A stretch of 32,000 bases of DNA from JBBQYA01 sp038209155 (GCA_038209155.1 JBBQYA010000025.1:1-32000), one strand, 5' to 3'; counted from the first letter of the stretch, positions 17,438 to 27,292 are shown. A program made the numbers and translations. Notes: generated from the letters alone by a model not told the origin.

Positions 17438-19384
17438 TTAGCTCAAGTTTTCAATGCGAAATAGATGAAAAGGCAATGCATTAGGATCTAATTCTACATA
17501 ATTGTTTCCGTTTTGCCAAGTGTATTTTGCATCAGTTATCAAATCATGAACAATAAATTCTGAAGCAGTATTCTTTATGATTGAATTAAAATTAAAGTCA
17601 ATAAAACCTTGTTTCCGGGAAACGGGATCAATATTTACAATCATCAACATATAATTTTGTGATGCTAGATCATACTTAAAATAAGCTAATAAATGCTCAT
17701 TATTTATTGGGCATTCTACAAAATTATTCGTTTGTTGCAATGCTGGATTTTCTTTTCTGATTTTGTTAACCATTTTTATGATATACATCAGTTTATTACT
17801 TTTTTTCCAATCCCAGTTTCTAACCTCGTATTTTTCTGAATTTAAATATTCTTCTTTTCCAGGAATGGCATCTTTTTCCATAAGCTCGAAACAAGGACCA
17901 AAGATTCCGTAATTGCTGGTCATTGTTGCTGCCATGAAAAATCTATTTAAAAAAGAAGCTTCAGTGCCAGCTTGTAATGAATGAGGATTAATATCATGCG
18001 TATTCGTCCAAAAATTTGGTCTGAAATAACTTTTCATTTCCGAAGTAATTAACTCGGTCATGTATTCCATCAATTCATTTTTGGTATTTCGCCAAGTGTA
18101 ATAGGTATAGGATTGTGTGAAACCAGCTTTTGCCAATTGTTGCATTACTTTGGGTTTGGTAAATGCTTCTGAAAGAAATAAAACATCTGGATCATGCTTT
18201 TTCACCTCAGCTATTACCCATTCCCAAAATATAAATGGTTTAGTATGTGGATTGTCTACTCTAAATATTTTAACTCCAGCATCTACCCAATAAATTAATA
18301 TACTTTTTAATTCTTCCCAAAGGTTTTTCCAATCATCGCATTCAAAATTAATAGGTAATATGTCTTGATATTTTTTGGGTGGATTTTCTGCATATTGAAC
18401 TGAACCATCTGGTCGCCATCTAAACCATTGAGGGTAAAGTTTTACGTATGGATGGTCTGGGCTGCATTGCAATGCATAATCCATTGCCAATTCCAAACCT
18501 GCTTTGTTGGAAGCTTTAACCAGTTCTTTAAATTCTTTCAGTGTTCCCAATTCTTTAAGAATATCTTTATGTCCACCTTCAATACTTCCGATAGCATAAG
18601 GAACTCCTGGCTCATTTTCTTGAGCAGTTACCGAATTGTTTTTTCCTTTTCTATGATTAAACCCAATTGGATGAATGGGTGGAATGTATAAAACATCAAA
18701 ACCCATATCAGCAATCCTTGGTAATAAGGCAATTGTATCTTTAAAGGTTCCATGTTTGCCAGTTGAAGAAGTAGATCTAGGAAATAAGGAATACCAAGAA
18801 CTAAAATTTGCTTTTTGCCTGTCGACTAATATTTTAATATTTCTATTAAAAAAAGTAGAATGTTTTAGAAAGGGGAATTTTTTGGTGAGGTTTAAAAAAT
18901 GATCACTCAAAGAATATTCAACTGCTTCTGAATACTTCTTTTTATCTTTTAATAATTTGATAGCTTCTTTGATTTCTGTTGCTTCAACCTTATTTGCAGA
19001 ATTTAGCATTTCTTCTAAATGTGAAACTCCTATCAATAGCTGCATTGCAATGTCTTGCCCATCTGAAATTCTTTTTGGTAATTCATATTGCCAAGTTTGC
19101 GCATGATCTACCCAAGCACGAATGCTAAATTGATATTCTCCAGTTTTTTCGCAAATAAAATTTCCTTTCCAACGATCATTATTAATCAAAGCCAAAGGTG
19201 AGAAATGAAATTTACTTTCATCGCTATGTTTAAATTCTATTCGAGCGGAAATTAGATCATGCCCATCTAAAAAAATATCTGCCTCAATAGAAATCTCTTC
19301 TCCAATTACAGCTTTGGAAGCAAATTTTCCAGAATCAATATCCGGTGTAATTTTTTCAATTATAACCCTTTGTGTGCCCTGCAT
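17438..19384 (-). CDS. glgE: Alpha-1,4-glucan:maltose-1-phosphate maltosyltransferase GlgE
   Basis: A 648-residue GH13 transferase that extends alpha-1,4-glucans by maltosyl units from alpha-maltose 1-phosphate. An N-terminal beta-sandwich and helical insert (residues 1-195, the DUF3416 region) precede the barrel. Nucleophile D377 is in 'VKIFRVDNPHTKP', the proton donor E406 in 'VLFLSEAFTKP' and the third aspartate D464 in 'TNTHDINPHSL'. These are GlgE-specific versions of the GH13 motifs; 'RVDNPHTKP' with 'FWEW' is not found in ordinary amylases. It has no signal peptide, so it is cytoplasmic. It starts 5 bp after the GH31 stop and is followed 12 bp later by maltokinase, the source of its substrate. 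Confidence 0.95.
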   Translation of the reverse strand: MQGTQRVIIEKITPDIDSGKFASKAVIGEEISIEADIFLDGHDLISARIEFKHSDESKFHFSPLALINNDRWKGNFICEKTGEYQFSIRAWVDHAQTWQYELPKRISDGQDIAMQLLIGVSHLEEMLNSANKVEATEIKEAIKLLKDKKKYSEAVEYSLSDHFLNLTKKFPFLKHSTFFNRNIKILVDRQKANFSSWYSLFPRSTSSTGKHGTFKDTIALLPRIADMGFDVLYIPPIHPIGFNHRKGKNNSVTAQENEPGVPYAIGSIEGGHKDILKELGTLKEFKELVKASNKAGLELAMDYALQCSPDHPYVKLYPQWFRWRPDGSVQYAENPPKKYQDILPINFECDDWKNLWEELKSILIYWVDAGVKIFRVDNPHTKPFIFWEWVIAEVKKHDPDVLFLSEAFTKPKVMQQLAKAGFTQSYTYYTWRNTKNELMEYMTELITSEMKSYFRPNFWTNTHDINPHSLQAGTEASFLNRFFMAATMTSNYGIFGPCFELMEKDAIPGKEEYLNSEKYEVRNWDWKKSNKLMYIIKMVNKIRKENPALQQTNNFVECPINNEHLLAYFKYDLASQNYMLMIVNIDPVSRKQGFIDFNFNSIIKNTASEFIVHDLITDAKYTWQNGNNYVELDPNALPFHLFRIENLS

Positions 19385-19389
19385 AAGAA

Positions 19390-21888
19390 TTAACTAATCT
19401 GTATGGATTTAAAATTTTTGAATGCTTTAACTTTCACTGTAGTTTCGTCGGCATTTTCAAAGTCAAATTGTTCTTTTCCGTCAATTATAATTTTACTTAT
19501 TTTAAAAGGTAAACCAATAATTCTTAATTCATAATATTCATATCTCGGAGTGAAAAGTCCTTCTATTTGTTGTGTAATAGTTAAGGAATTTTTTGTACCA
19601 CTTACGACATATTTTTTTTCTGTATAAATGTCTTGTTCGTATCCAAACGTATCTCCATGATCTTCGAAAAAGAAAGAATTTACTTCATAATCTGAATAAT
19701 AAATATTCAGCATCATTTCTTCAATTTCAAATTGACCAACATATTGCATAATGGGATATTCAGGAATCACAGATCCAGCTCTTATAAATAAAGGCATGGA
19801 ATCTATTGCTGCTTCAACATGATGAACCGAGCCACCTATCACCATTTGATTGTCCCAGTAGTGGTACCAATTTCCTTTTGGTAAATACACATTTCTGGAA
19901 GTTGCCCCTTCTTCACAAACCGGGCAAACCAAAATTTTATCACCAAAAGTAAATTCATCTTCTCTGTAGTGATTTAAGGAATTATCTTGTTCCACCATCA
20001 CTAGCGGGCGTAAAATTGGAAATCCATATTTGTGGTGTTCCCAAAAAGCAGAATAAATATAAGGAATGAGCTTGTATCTTAATTCAATAAATTTTTTACA
20101 AATAGCTTCATATTCTGCACCAAAAGACCAAGGTTCTCTTTCTGAGGTATCTCCTGCAGAGTGGGCTCTCATTAATGGAGCAAAAACTCCTAATTGGATC
20201 CATCTAGTAAACAATTCACCAGTAGGCTCGCCAGTAAAACCACCTAAATCTGATCCACAAAAAGAAATGCCAGATATGCTCAATCGCTGGCACATGGTAT
20301 TCGCTAATTTTAAATGTTCCCAAGTTGCTACATTATCTCCTGTCCAGACAGAAGAATACCGTTGAACTCCAGAATACCCTGATCTGGTAATGGTAAAAGG
20401 CCTTTTGTTTTTTTGTAATTTTTTTAATCCTTCGTAGGAAGCGCGAACCATTTGCATTCCATATACATTATGAGCTTTTCTATGCGATCCTCTATATCCA
20501 TCAAAATGATGTCGAACATCATCTGGAAAAGTTCCACTTCCGAAAACTGCTGGTTCATTCATATCATTCCAAACACCAGCTACTCCCATTTCCACATATT
20601 CCTTAAATAAAGTTCCCCACCATTCTCTTACAGATGGATTGGTAAAATCGGGAAATTGACATCTTCCAGGCCAAACATGACCTTCCATAAAATAATCATC
20701 GCAGCGTCTACAGAAATATTTATTTTCTTTCCCTTCCTTGAAAACCCAGTAATTATCGTCAACTTTTATTCCTGGATCTATAATAACGACTGTTTTAAAA
20801 CCATCATTACTCAATTCCTTCATCATTCTTTTTGGATCTGGAAAATATTTCTTGTTCCAAGTAAAGCATCGATATCCATCCATATAATCAATATCCAAAT
20901 ACAAGGCATCGCAAGGAATTTGTTTGCTTCTGAATGTGGCTGCTAAATCTTTAACTTTTTTTTCTGGATAATAACTCCATCTACATTGGTGATATCCTAA
21001 TGCCCACATGGGCGGCATAGCATGAGTTCCGGTAAGTGTCGCATAGCGTTTTACTACGTCCATCATGTGTGGCCCATGAATATAATAGTAATTCATTTCG
21101 CCACCATCTGCCCAAAAACTTGTTCTATCCGGTTTTTCGGATGCAAAATCGAAATAACTCTTAAAGGTATTATCAAAGAAAATCCCATAACTTGTGTTTC
21201 CATTTATCCCTATATAAAAAGGAATATTTCGATACAATGGATCTCGGTCTTTTTCAAAAGCGTAAGTATCTGTTCCCCACATAGTAAATCTTTTACCTTT
21301 GATATTGGATTCTGTGGGTTTGTCTCCTAGTCCGAAAAATTGTTCTTCTGCTTGCGATTTTTTACTACAATAAACATAATAGCCACCGAAATGTGCATTT
21401 TCTTCCCAATGCATTGCTTTGTCATCTTCTATAATCGTACGTTCTTCTACATCAGAAAAAGAAATGAAAAAATTATCTTTTTTTACTAAACAAGTAACTG
21501 TATTGGTGCTTACTTTATAGTAATTTTCATCTTGAGAAAAATCAATTCTAGTGATTTTATGGTCGTATGGTTGAATAGCATAAGAAAACTCATCTAAAAA
21601 ACTTCCGTGTGGAGCTAATTTGATTCTAATTATTTCATCGCTAATTACTTTTACTTCTACAGCTGCTTCTCCGTCGTAAAAAATGTAAGCATTCCCTACA
21701 TTTCTATAATCTACTACTGAACCAAGGTATTGTTTACTAATAGGAGCTAATTGATTTATTGTATTAATCGACATGGTAAATTCATGATCGATAATTTCTA
21801 CTGGATGGATTTCAGTAAGTTCAATTTTAGGATCATTTTGTAAAGAAATTTCGTTATCGGTTGATTTCTCGTTAGGATCAATGGTCAT
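19390..21888 (-). CDS. GH31 alpha-glucosidase
   Basis: An 832-residue GH31 glycosidase and the first gene of the eight-gene operon. The N-terminal beta-sandwich leads to 'EEQFFGLGDKPTESN' (181-195). The barrel has nucleophile D442 in 'GVWNDMNEP' and acid/base D518 in 'SVWTGDNVATWEHL'. A C-terminal beta-domain of the DUF5110 kind follows. It has no signal peptide, so it probably works in the cytoplasm, releasing glucose from the non-reducing ends of imported malto-oligosaccharides. The 38 residues before M39 are polar and may not be native, since a later start at M39 ('MSINTINQLAPISKQYLG') is possible. It might also accept alpha-1,6 or alpha-1,3 bonds, because GH31 is broad. Confidence 0.92.
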   Translation of the reverse strand: MTIDPNEKSTDNEISLQNDPKIELTEIHPVEIIDHEFTMSINTINQLAPISKQYLGSVVDYRNVGNAYIFYDGEAAVEVKVISDEIIRIKLAPHGSFLDEFSYAIQPYDHKITRIDFSQDENYYKVSTNTVTCLVKKDNFFISFSDVEERTIIEDDKAMHWEENAHFGGYYVYCSKKSQAEEQFFGLGDKPTESNIKGKRFTMWGTDTYAFEKDRDPLYRNIPFYIGINGNTSYGIFFDNTFKSYFDFASEKPDRTSFWADGGEMNYYYIHGPHMMDVVKRYATLTGTHAMPPMWALGYHQCRWSYYPEKKVKDLAATFRSKQIPCDALYLDIDYMDGYRCFTWNKKYFPDPKRMMKELSNDGFKTVVIIDPGIKVDDNYWVFKEGKENKYFCRRCDDYFMEGHVWPGRCQFPDFTNPSVREWWGTLFKEYVEMGVAGVWNDMNEPAVFGSGTFPDDVRHHFDGYRGSHRKAHNVYGMQMVRASYEGLKKLQKNKRPFTITRSGYSGVQRYSSVWTGDNVATWEHLKLANTMCQRLSISGISFCGSDLGGFTGEPTGELFTRWIQLGVFAPLMRAHSAGDTSEREPWSFGAEYEAICKKFIELRYKLIPYIYSAFWEHHKYGFPILRPLVMVEQDNSLNHYREDEFTFGDKILVCPVCEEGATSRNVYLPKGNWYHYWDNQMVIGGSVHHVEAAIDSMPLFIRAGSVIPEYPIMQYVGQFEIEEMMLNIYYSDYEVNSFFFEDHGDTFGYEQDIYTEKKYVVSGTKNSLTITQQIEGLFTPRYEYYELRIIGLPFKISKIIIDGKEQFDFENADETTVKVKAFKNFKSIQIS

Positions 21889-22004
21889 TTGGATTAATTT
21901 CAGATTAAATCACAATAATAATCAAATACTTTAAAATTTATGGGAAATCTGCAATGTTCGTTTTTTATCGTAAAACAAAACACCAATTCCTAGAAATTAA
22001 AGTT

Positions 22005-22850
22005 TTAAGATTCGTTTTTATAAAATTCAAAAAGGCTAATTATGGGCTTTTGAATGATTTTTCCAACATTGCAAGAATAAGTTTTTGCAACATCTCGCAA
22101 AATATCTTTGAAATAATGAGCAATAGACCCCACAAAGTGAATGGGAACTTCTTTATGTTCAGGAATTACAATTACATAGTTTTCAAAAAACTCTTTCATG
22201 CCGTCGCTGACTAATTTCTGAACATATTCATCTTTATTATGATCATAAAGCACTTTTGCAAATGATGCTAAAAATACATTAGCATTAGGTTTACTGTACA
22301 CATTTTCGATAATGAGTTCTTTGGAAAGTTTATGATTTTCTGCTAAATCCTTTTGTATTGCGATTGGAAGACGGTTATAAATAAAATTGGCTAATAATTT
22401 TCTACCATAATAACTTCCACTTCCTTCATCTCCTAAAATATATCCTAAACCGTGATTATTTTCGATAACTTTTTGACCATCAAAATAACAAGAATTGGAT
22501 CCTGTTCCTAAAATACAAGCAATACCAGGTTGGTCTCCACAAGTTGCAATAGCAGAACCCAGTAAATCATGATGTACTTGAATTTTAGCATTTTCAAAAA
22601 ATAGTTGAAGAGAATCATGAACGATTCTTACTCGTTCAACACTTGAACAACCTGCACCAAAAAAAATTATCTTTTTTATTTTGCTGGCATATTTCACTAA
22701 TTCGTCTGATTTTTTTATCGATGAAATAATGGTATGTTGATCATGAAAATAAGGATTTATGCCCGCTGTATTAAATTCGCCTAAAATGGAGTTTTTATTG
22801 GTAAGGATCCAATCGGCTTTAGTTGAGCCACTATCACATATTAATAGCAT
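22005..22850 (-). CDS. BadF/BadG/BcrA/BcrD-family sugar kinase (N-acetylglucosamine kinase-like)
   Basis: A 281-residue ASKHA-fold kinase. The N-terminus 'LLICDSGSTKADW' is the phosphate-1 motif, 'CILGTGSNSCYFDG' the phosphate-2 motif and 'LGDEGSGSYYGRKLL' the conserved family loop. 'IHFVGSIAHYF' (~residue 242 onward) fits the adenosine motif. Related proteins are annotated as N-acetylglucosamine kinases, but substrate choice is not visible. It follows pfkA by 123 bp on the same strand and precedes the glucan operon by 116 bp, so phosphorylating free glucose released by maltose phosphorylase and GH31 is an attractive alternative. No other hexokinase is in the window. Confidence 0.82.
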   Translation of the reverse strand: MLLICDSGSTKADWILTNKNSILGEFNTAGINPYFHDQHTIISSIKKSDELVKYASKIKKIIFFGAGCSSVERVRIVHDSLQLFFENAKIQVHHDLLGSAIATCGDQPGIACILGTGSNSCYFDGQKVIENNHGLGYILGDEGSGSYYGRKLLANFIYNRLPIAIQKDLAENHKLSKELIIENVYSKPNANVFLASFAKVLYDHNKDEYVQKLVSDGMKEFFENYVIVIPEHKEVPIHFVGSIAHYFKDILRDVAKTYSCNVGKIIQKPIISLFEFYKNES

Positions 22851-22973
22851 TCTGATTTTTTTCTAAAGGTTTTTAATAAAATCTGCAAATTTTATTAGGA
22901 TAAAAAACTTACAAGGCGAAAATACACTATTGACAGAAATTGAGATAATTAATTTATAGAATAATTAGAAATT

Positions 22974-23966
22974 TTAAATGGAAAGCATATTTGCTAACCG
23001 AATTAATTCTTCATCTAAAACAAACTCTTCAGACACCGCTTTTTTTAAATCTGTAAGTTCTACTTGATTATTTATTAAGCCAACCATTTTACGAGTTTCG
23101 CCTCTCAAAAGTGCTTCTACGGCTCCGGCGCCTAATCTGCTTGCAATAATTCTATCGAAACTAGATGGGCTTCCCCCTCTTTGCAAATGTCCTAAAATAG
23201 TAACTTTCGTATCATAATGATTAAATTTTTCTTTTACTTTTTCTGCGATATTTAATGCTCCACCATTCTGTTCTCCTTCTGCTACTACCACTATACTAGA
23301 ACTTTTTTGATTACTTGCACCTATATGTAATGTTTGAACTAAGGAATCTATATCTGTATCTTTTTCGGGTAATAAAATAGCTTCAGAGCCACCCGAAATA
23401 CCAGCCCAAAGTGCGATGCATCCAGAATCTCGGCCCATTACTTCTACAAAAAATAGACGATTGTGAGAAGCTGCTGTATCTCTAATTTTGTCTATTGCTT
23501 GAATAACTGTATTGGTAGCCGTATCAAATCCAATAGTAAAATCGGTTCCGTACAAATCATTATCTATAGTACCTGGAATACAAATAACAGGAATATCAAA
23601 ATCTTGAGAAAATCTTTCTGCGCCTGTAAAAGTTCCATCACCACCAATGGCTACCAATGCATCCACTCCATGATTTTTTAAATTATCATAAGCTTTTTGC
23701 ATTCCTTCCATAGTTTTGAATTCTTCGCATCTAGCGGTTTTCAAAATAGTGCCACCTCTATGAACAATATTGCTTACAGATCTAGAATTAAGTGGTTTAA
23801 AATCGTTATTAATTAAACCTTCGTATCCAAGCATAATCCCTTCAACCTCTAATTTGTAAAATATTGCGGTACGCACTACGGCTCTTATACATGCATTCAT
23901 ACCGGGAGCATCTCCGCCAGAGGTTAGAACTGCTATTTTCTTTATGGTTGTTTCCACTATACTCAT
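22974..23966 (-). CDS. pfkA: ATP-dependent 6-phosphofructokinase
   Basis: A 330-residue phosphofructokinase making fructose 1,6-bisphosphate. 'TSGGDAPGMNACIRA' (15-29) binds nucleotide. 'AIGGDGTFTGA' (106-116) has G111 at the position where glycine indicates ATP rather than pyrophosphate as donor. 'PGTIDNDLYGTDFTIGFDTA' contains catalytic D135. 'VMGRDSGCIALWAG' (176-189) and 'ILGHLQRGGSPSSFDR' are substrate and effector segments. The length matches bacterial PfkA (~320). Read divergently from the T9SS amylase gene, it supplies the committed glycolytic step for glucose 6-phosphate from the maltose operon. Confidence 0.96.
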   Translation of the reverse strand: MSIVETTIKKIAVLTSGGDAPGMNACIRAVVRTAIFYKLEVEGIMLGYEGLINNDFKPLNSRSVSNIVHRGGTILKTARCEEFKTMEGMQKAYDNLKNHGVDALVAIGGDGTFTGAERFSQDFDIPVICIPGTIDNDLYGTDFTIGFDTATNTVIQAIDKIRDTAASHNRLFFVEVMGRDSGCIALWAGISGGSEAILLPEKDTDIDSLVQTLHIGASNQKSSSIVVVAEGEQNGGALNIAEKVKEKFNHYDTKVTILGHLQRGGSPSSFDRIIASRLGAGAVEALLRGETRKMVGLINNQVELTDLKKAVSEEFVLDEELIRLANMLSI

Positions 23967-23976
23967 CTAAAAATTC

Positions 23977-23984
23977 CAAATATA
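23977..23984 (-). promoter_or_regulatory. Possible -7 box upstream of pfkA
   Basis: TATATTTG on the - strand is an exact match to the Bacteroidota -7 consensus TAnnTTTG. It ends only 10 bp before the pfkA ATG, which would leave a very short leader, and no clear -33 TTG is found at the expected spacing. It may be a chance match. The remainder of 23967-24231 holds the divergent promoters of pfkA and the amylase, which I cannot place firmly. Confidence 0.28.
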
Positions 23985-24231
23985 GAGTATTTTGAATTTT
24001 AATGTATTTTAATTGAAAACAAGTTTAACTTCTTTCAAAAACCAAAGATTATTCTCAACTCTTGTAAAATTACAAAACATTGTTATACATTAGGTTCAAA
24101 TTTCAATCTCAATGTTTTACAAATTTATAAACAAATCAGGCTGCTTATTTAATTATCCATTCGTAAACTAAATAAGATATCTATCTATTACCTTCATAAA
24201 ATAATTAATTTACATATCCAACCCATTCAAA

Positions 24232-27066
24232 ATGAACTTATTAAAATTACTCATCTTAACTTTAGCTCTACCTGCAATAAGCGCCCATGCTCAGGTAGTA
24301 ACTTGGACACCAGATTTTCCGACCGACAATGATTCCATAACAATTGTATTTGATGCAAGCAAAGGAAACCTAGGTTTAAACAATGTAGCAGCACCAATTT
24401 TTACGCATACTGGCGTAATTACGCCTGCGAGTACCACTCCTAACGATTGGAAATTTGTTAAAAATTCTTCTTTTAATACCGCTATCGCTAATGCAGAATT
24501 ACAATCTTTAGGAAATAATTTGCACAGAATAAAGTATCATGTTAGAGATTATTATAATGTTCCTCCAGCTACTCAAATTCTGAAATTAGCAATGGTTTTT
24601 AGAAATACAGACGGTTCCAAAGTTGGAAAAGATGTTAGTAATTCAGATATATTTATTCCAATTTATGTAACTGGTGGAATCTATACTCGGTTTACCGCTG
24701 GCGCCCCAGCAAGTTCAATTGAACCATTAATTGTAGATCAAGGTCAAAGTATAACGATTTCTGGAATCGCTTCTGCTTCTTCGGATATGAAAATTTCTAT
24801 CGGAGGCAATCAAATAGCACAAGCAAATTCAAATTCAATATCTACTATATATTCAGCTTCTAATACTGGAAGACAATTAGTGAAACTTACCGCTTTCAAT
24901 GGAACAACTACTGCTGTAGATTCTTTTTATTTAACAGTAAGACCACCAGTAAATATTGCTGCTTTGCCAGCTGGAGCTAAGGACGGAATTACCTATCTAA
25001 ATGCAAATTCATTAATTCTAAATATTTTTGCCCCGCTAAAAAACTATGTTTATGCCATTGGTGAATTCAATAATTGGGAAGTAGATCAAAATGGATATAT
25101 GAACCGCACACCAGATGGTAATAATTATTGGATTCAACTAAACAATCTAGTTTCTGGTCAAGAATATTCTTATCAATATTTTATAGATGGAAATTTAAAA
25201 GTAGGCGATCCTTATTGCCAGAAAATTTTAGACCCAAATAGCGATGGGTCAATTCCAGCACTAACTTATCCTTCGCTTAAACCTTATCCAGCAGGAAAAA
25301 CAACAGGAATTGTAAGTGTATTTCAAACTTCGGAAGTTGGATATAATTGGACAACAAACAACTACAACAGACCAAAAAAGACTGATTTAGTTATTTATGA
25401 ATTACTTGTTCGTGATTTTTTAGCTCAAAAAAATTATACGATGCTTAAAGATACCTTAGATTATTTACAGAATCTTGGTATAAACGCAATCGAATTATTG
25501 CCAATTAATGAGTTTGAAAATAATGATAGCTGGGGTTATAATCCGAGTTTCTATTTTGCTCCTGATAAATTTTATGGAACTAAAAATGCGCTGAAAGCTT
25601 TTGTGGATGAATGTCATTCTCGAGGTATGGCTGTGATTATAGATATTGCTTTAAACCATTCTTTTGGTCAAGCACCTATGGTACAAATGTATTTTAATTC
25701 TGCCGCTGGAAAACCTGCCACCAATAGCCCTTGGTTTAATGCAGATGCAAAACATCCCTTCAATGTTGGATTTGATATGAATCATGAAAGTGCAGCAACT
25801 AAACATTTTTTTTATAAAGTAACCGACTTTTGGGTAAACGAATATAAAATTGATGGTTACCGTTTTGATTTATCCAAGGGATTTACACAAACCAATAATC
25901 CAAATAATGTAGGAGCTTGGGGAAATTATGATCAGTCAAGAGTTAATATTTGGAAAGATTATGCTGATACAATTTGGCAAAATAATGCTGAAACCTATAT
26001 TATTTTAGAACATTTTGCTAATAATTCAGAAGAAAAAGTTTTAGCGGAATATGGACAAGGAATGATGTTATGGGGTAGTGCACATGGAAATTTCACTGCA
26101 GCAACAGAAGGAAATATTGGTAATTCAAATTTCTTGTATGGTCTTTCTTATTTGAATAGAGGCTGGACAAAACCACATTTGGTATCTTATATGGAAAGTC
26201 ATGATGAGGAAAGATTGATGTATAGTGCCCTTACTAATGGAAGAAACAAAGAATCTTACAATATTAAAAATCTTGCTACTGCACTTAAAAGAATGGAAAT
26301 GTGTGCAACTTTTTTTCTAACCATACCAGGTCCAAAAATGATTTGGCAATTTGGTGAATTGGGATATGAAGTTAGTATCAATTTTAATGGTAGAACAGGA
26401 CAGAAGCCCATTAGATGGAATTATTTTACAGAGATAAACAGAAAAAACCTTTACGATACATATGCAAAACTACTTAAATTTAAAAATGAGCAGCCGAGCA
26501 CAGAAACAACAACTTTCCAAGCGTCTAGTGGTGGAGCGTTAAAATTCAATAAATTAAGCGCTGTTGATTTAAATACATTGGTAGTCGGAAACTTTGATGT
26601 GGACACAGCTATCGGTACTTTCCCTTTTCATTCTACAGGTATCTGGTACGATTATTTGACCAAAGATAGCATTACCATAACAACTCTAAATACTGTTTTA
26701 TCGTTAGCTCCAGGTGAATTCCACATGTATACCTCCAAGAAAATTGATAATGGAAATACATCTGGAATTAATGAAGCAACCAGCATCTATGGTGAAAATT
26801 TAATGTTGAGAAATCATCCTAATCCTATTGCTGACTTTACCATGATTGGTTATAAAGTAGAGAAATCTGCTCAAGTAAAAATGGAAATTTATTCTATCAA
26901 CGGTCAAAAAATGAATACGTTAGTAAATGAAAGACAACAAGCAGGCGAATATGAATTCTCTTGGAATGGACAAAGCGAAAACGGAACACGATTGAGTTCT
27001 GGGATTTATTTCGGTAGATTAACGATTGGAAATAGCTCCCAAGTTTTGAAAATGATTGTTCAATAG
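24232..27066 (+). CDS. T9SS-secreted multidomain GH13 alpha-amylase
   Basis: A 944-residue secreted amylase. It has a signal peptide (1-20, cleavage after 'AHA'), an N-terminal beta-rich region of unknown type (about 22-150), an Ig-like segment (about 160-237), a CBM48-like domain (about 255-345, 'YAIGEFNNWE') and the GH13 barrel (about 385-800). The catalytic residues are D546 in 'GYRFD', E593 in 'ILEHF' and D658 in 'ESHDEE'. The last ~80 residues ('NHPNPIADFT...SSGIYFGRL...KMIVQ') are a type A T9SS sorting domain, so the enzyme should cross the outer membrane by the PorU/gliding-type system and be surface-attached or released. It would start extracellular starch breakdown. It is monocistronic, with a terminator just downstream. 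Confidence 0.95.
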   Translation: MNLLKLLILTLALPAISAHAQVVTWTPDFPTDNDSITIVFDASKGNLGLNNVAAPIFTHTGVITPASTTPNDWKFVKNSSFNTAIANAELQSLGNNLHRIKYHVRDYYNVPPATQILKLAMVFRNTDGSKVGKDVSNSDIFIPIYVTGGIYTRFTAGAPASSIEPLIVDQGQSITISGIASASSDMKISIGGNQIAQANSNSISTIYSASNTGRQLVKLTAFNGTTTAVDSFYLTVRPPVNIAALPAGAKDGITYLNANSLILNIFAPLKNYVYAIGEFNNWEVDQNGYMNRTPDGNNYWIQLNNLVSGQEYSYQYFIDGNLKVGDPYCQKILDPNSDGSIPALTYPSLKPYPAGKTTGIVSVFQTSEVGYNWTTNNYNRPKKTDLVIYELLVRDFLAQKNYTMLKDTLDYLQNLGINAIELLPINEFENNDSWGYNPSFYFAPDKFYGTKNALKAFVDECHSRGMAVIIDIALNHSFGQAPMVQMYFNSAAGKPATNSPWFNADAKHPFNVGFDMNHESAATKHFFYKVTDFWVNEYKIDGYRFDLSKGFTQTNNPNNVGAWGNYDQSRVNIWKDYADTIWQNNAETYIILEHFANNSEEKVLAEYGQGMMLWGSAHGNFTAATEGNIGNSNFLYGLSYLNRGWTKPHLVSYMESHDEERLMYSALTNGRNKESYNIKNLATALKRMEMCATFFLTIPGPKMIWQFGELGYEVSINFNGRTGQKPIRWNYFTEINRKNLYDTYAKLLKFKNEQPSTETTTFQASSGGALKFNKLSAVDLNTLVVGNFDVDTAIGTFPFHSTGIWYDYLTKDSITITTLNTVLSLAPGEFHMYTSKKIDNGNTSGINEATSIYGENLMLRNHPNPIADFTMIGYKVEKSAQVKMEIYSINGQKMNTLVNERQQAGEYEFSWNGQSENGTRLSSGIYFGRLTIGNSSQVLKMIVQ

Positions 27067-27084
27067 ATAAAAGGAATTACTTAA

Positions 27085-27120
27085 AAACTGCATTTGATTT
27101 TTTTTGAATGCCGTTTTTTT
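27085..27120 (+). terminator. Rho-independent terminator of the T9SS amylase gene
   Basis: AAACTGCATT (27085-27094) pairs with AATGCCGTTT (27107-27116) with one mismatch, and the T run extends to 27120. It lies 18 bp after the stop codon. Confidence 0.7.
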
Positions 27121-27244
27121 ACATTTCAACTTATTTATCGTTATAATTTGAAATTAATCATTTCAATTAGTTTTAAATTAATTTTTCCGTTTTACTATCT
27201 TTTTGTTTTTTTAAATAAATAGTTAAGAAATGTTTTTTTAAACA

Positions 27245-27277
27245 AAAAAGCCTTTTAGAATTTCTAAAAGGCTTTTT
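27245..27277. terminator. Bidirectional terminator between convergent genes
   Basis: AAAAAGCCTTTTAGA (27245-27259) and TCTAAAAGGCTTTTT (27263-27277) form a perfect 15-bp stem around a 3-nt loop, with T runs in both directions. It sits 15 bp past the stop of the small - strand gene and backs up the weaker terminator of the + strand amylase. Confidence 0.88.
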
Positions 27278-27292
27278 CGCTTATTGCTTTAA

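Noticed and set aside
24232..27066. SusG-like outer-membrane lipoprotein amylase
   Set aside because: The signal peptide lacks a lipobox cysteine, and the protein ends in a T9SS sorting domain, which indicates a different export route.
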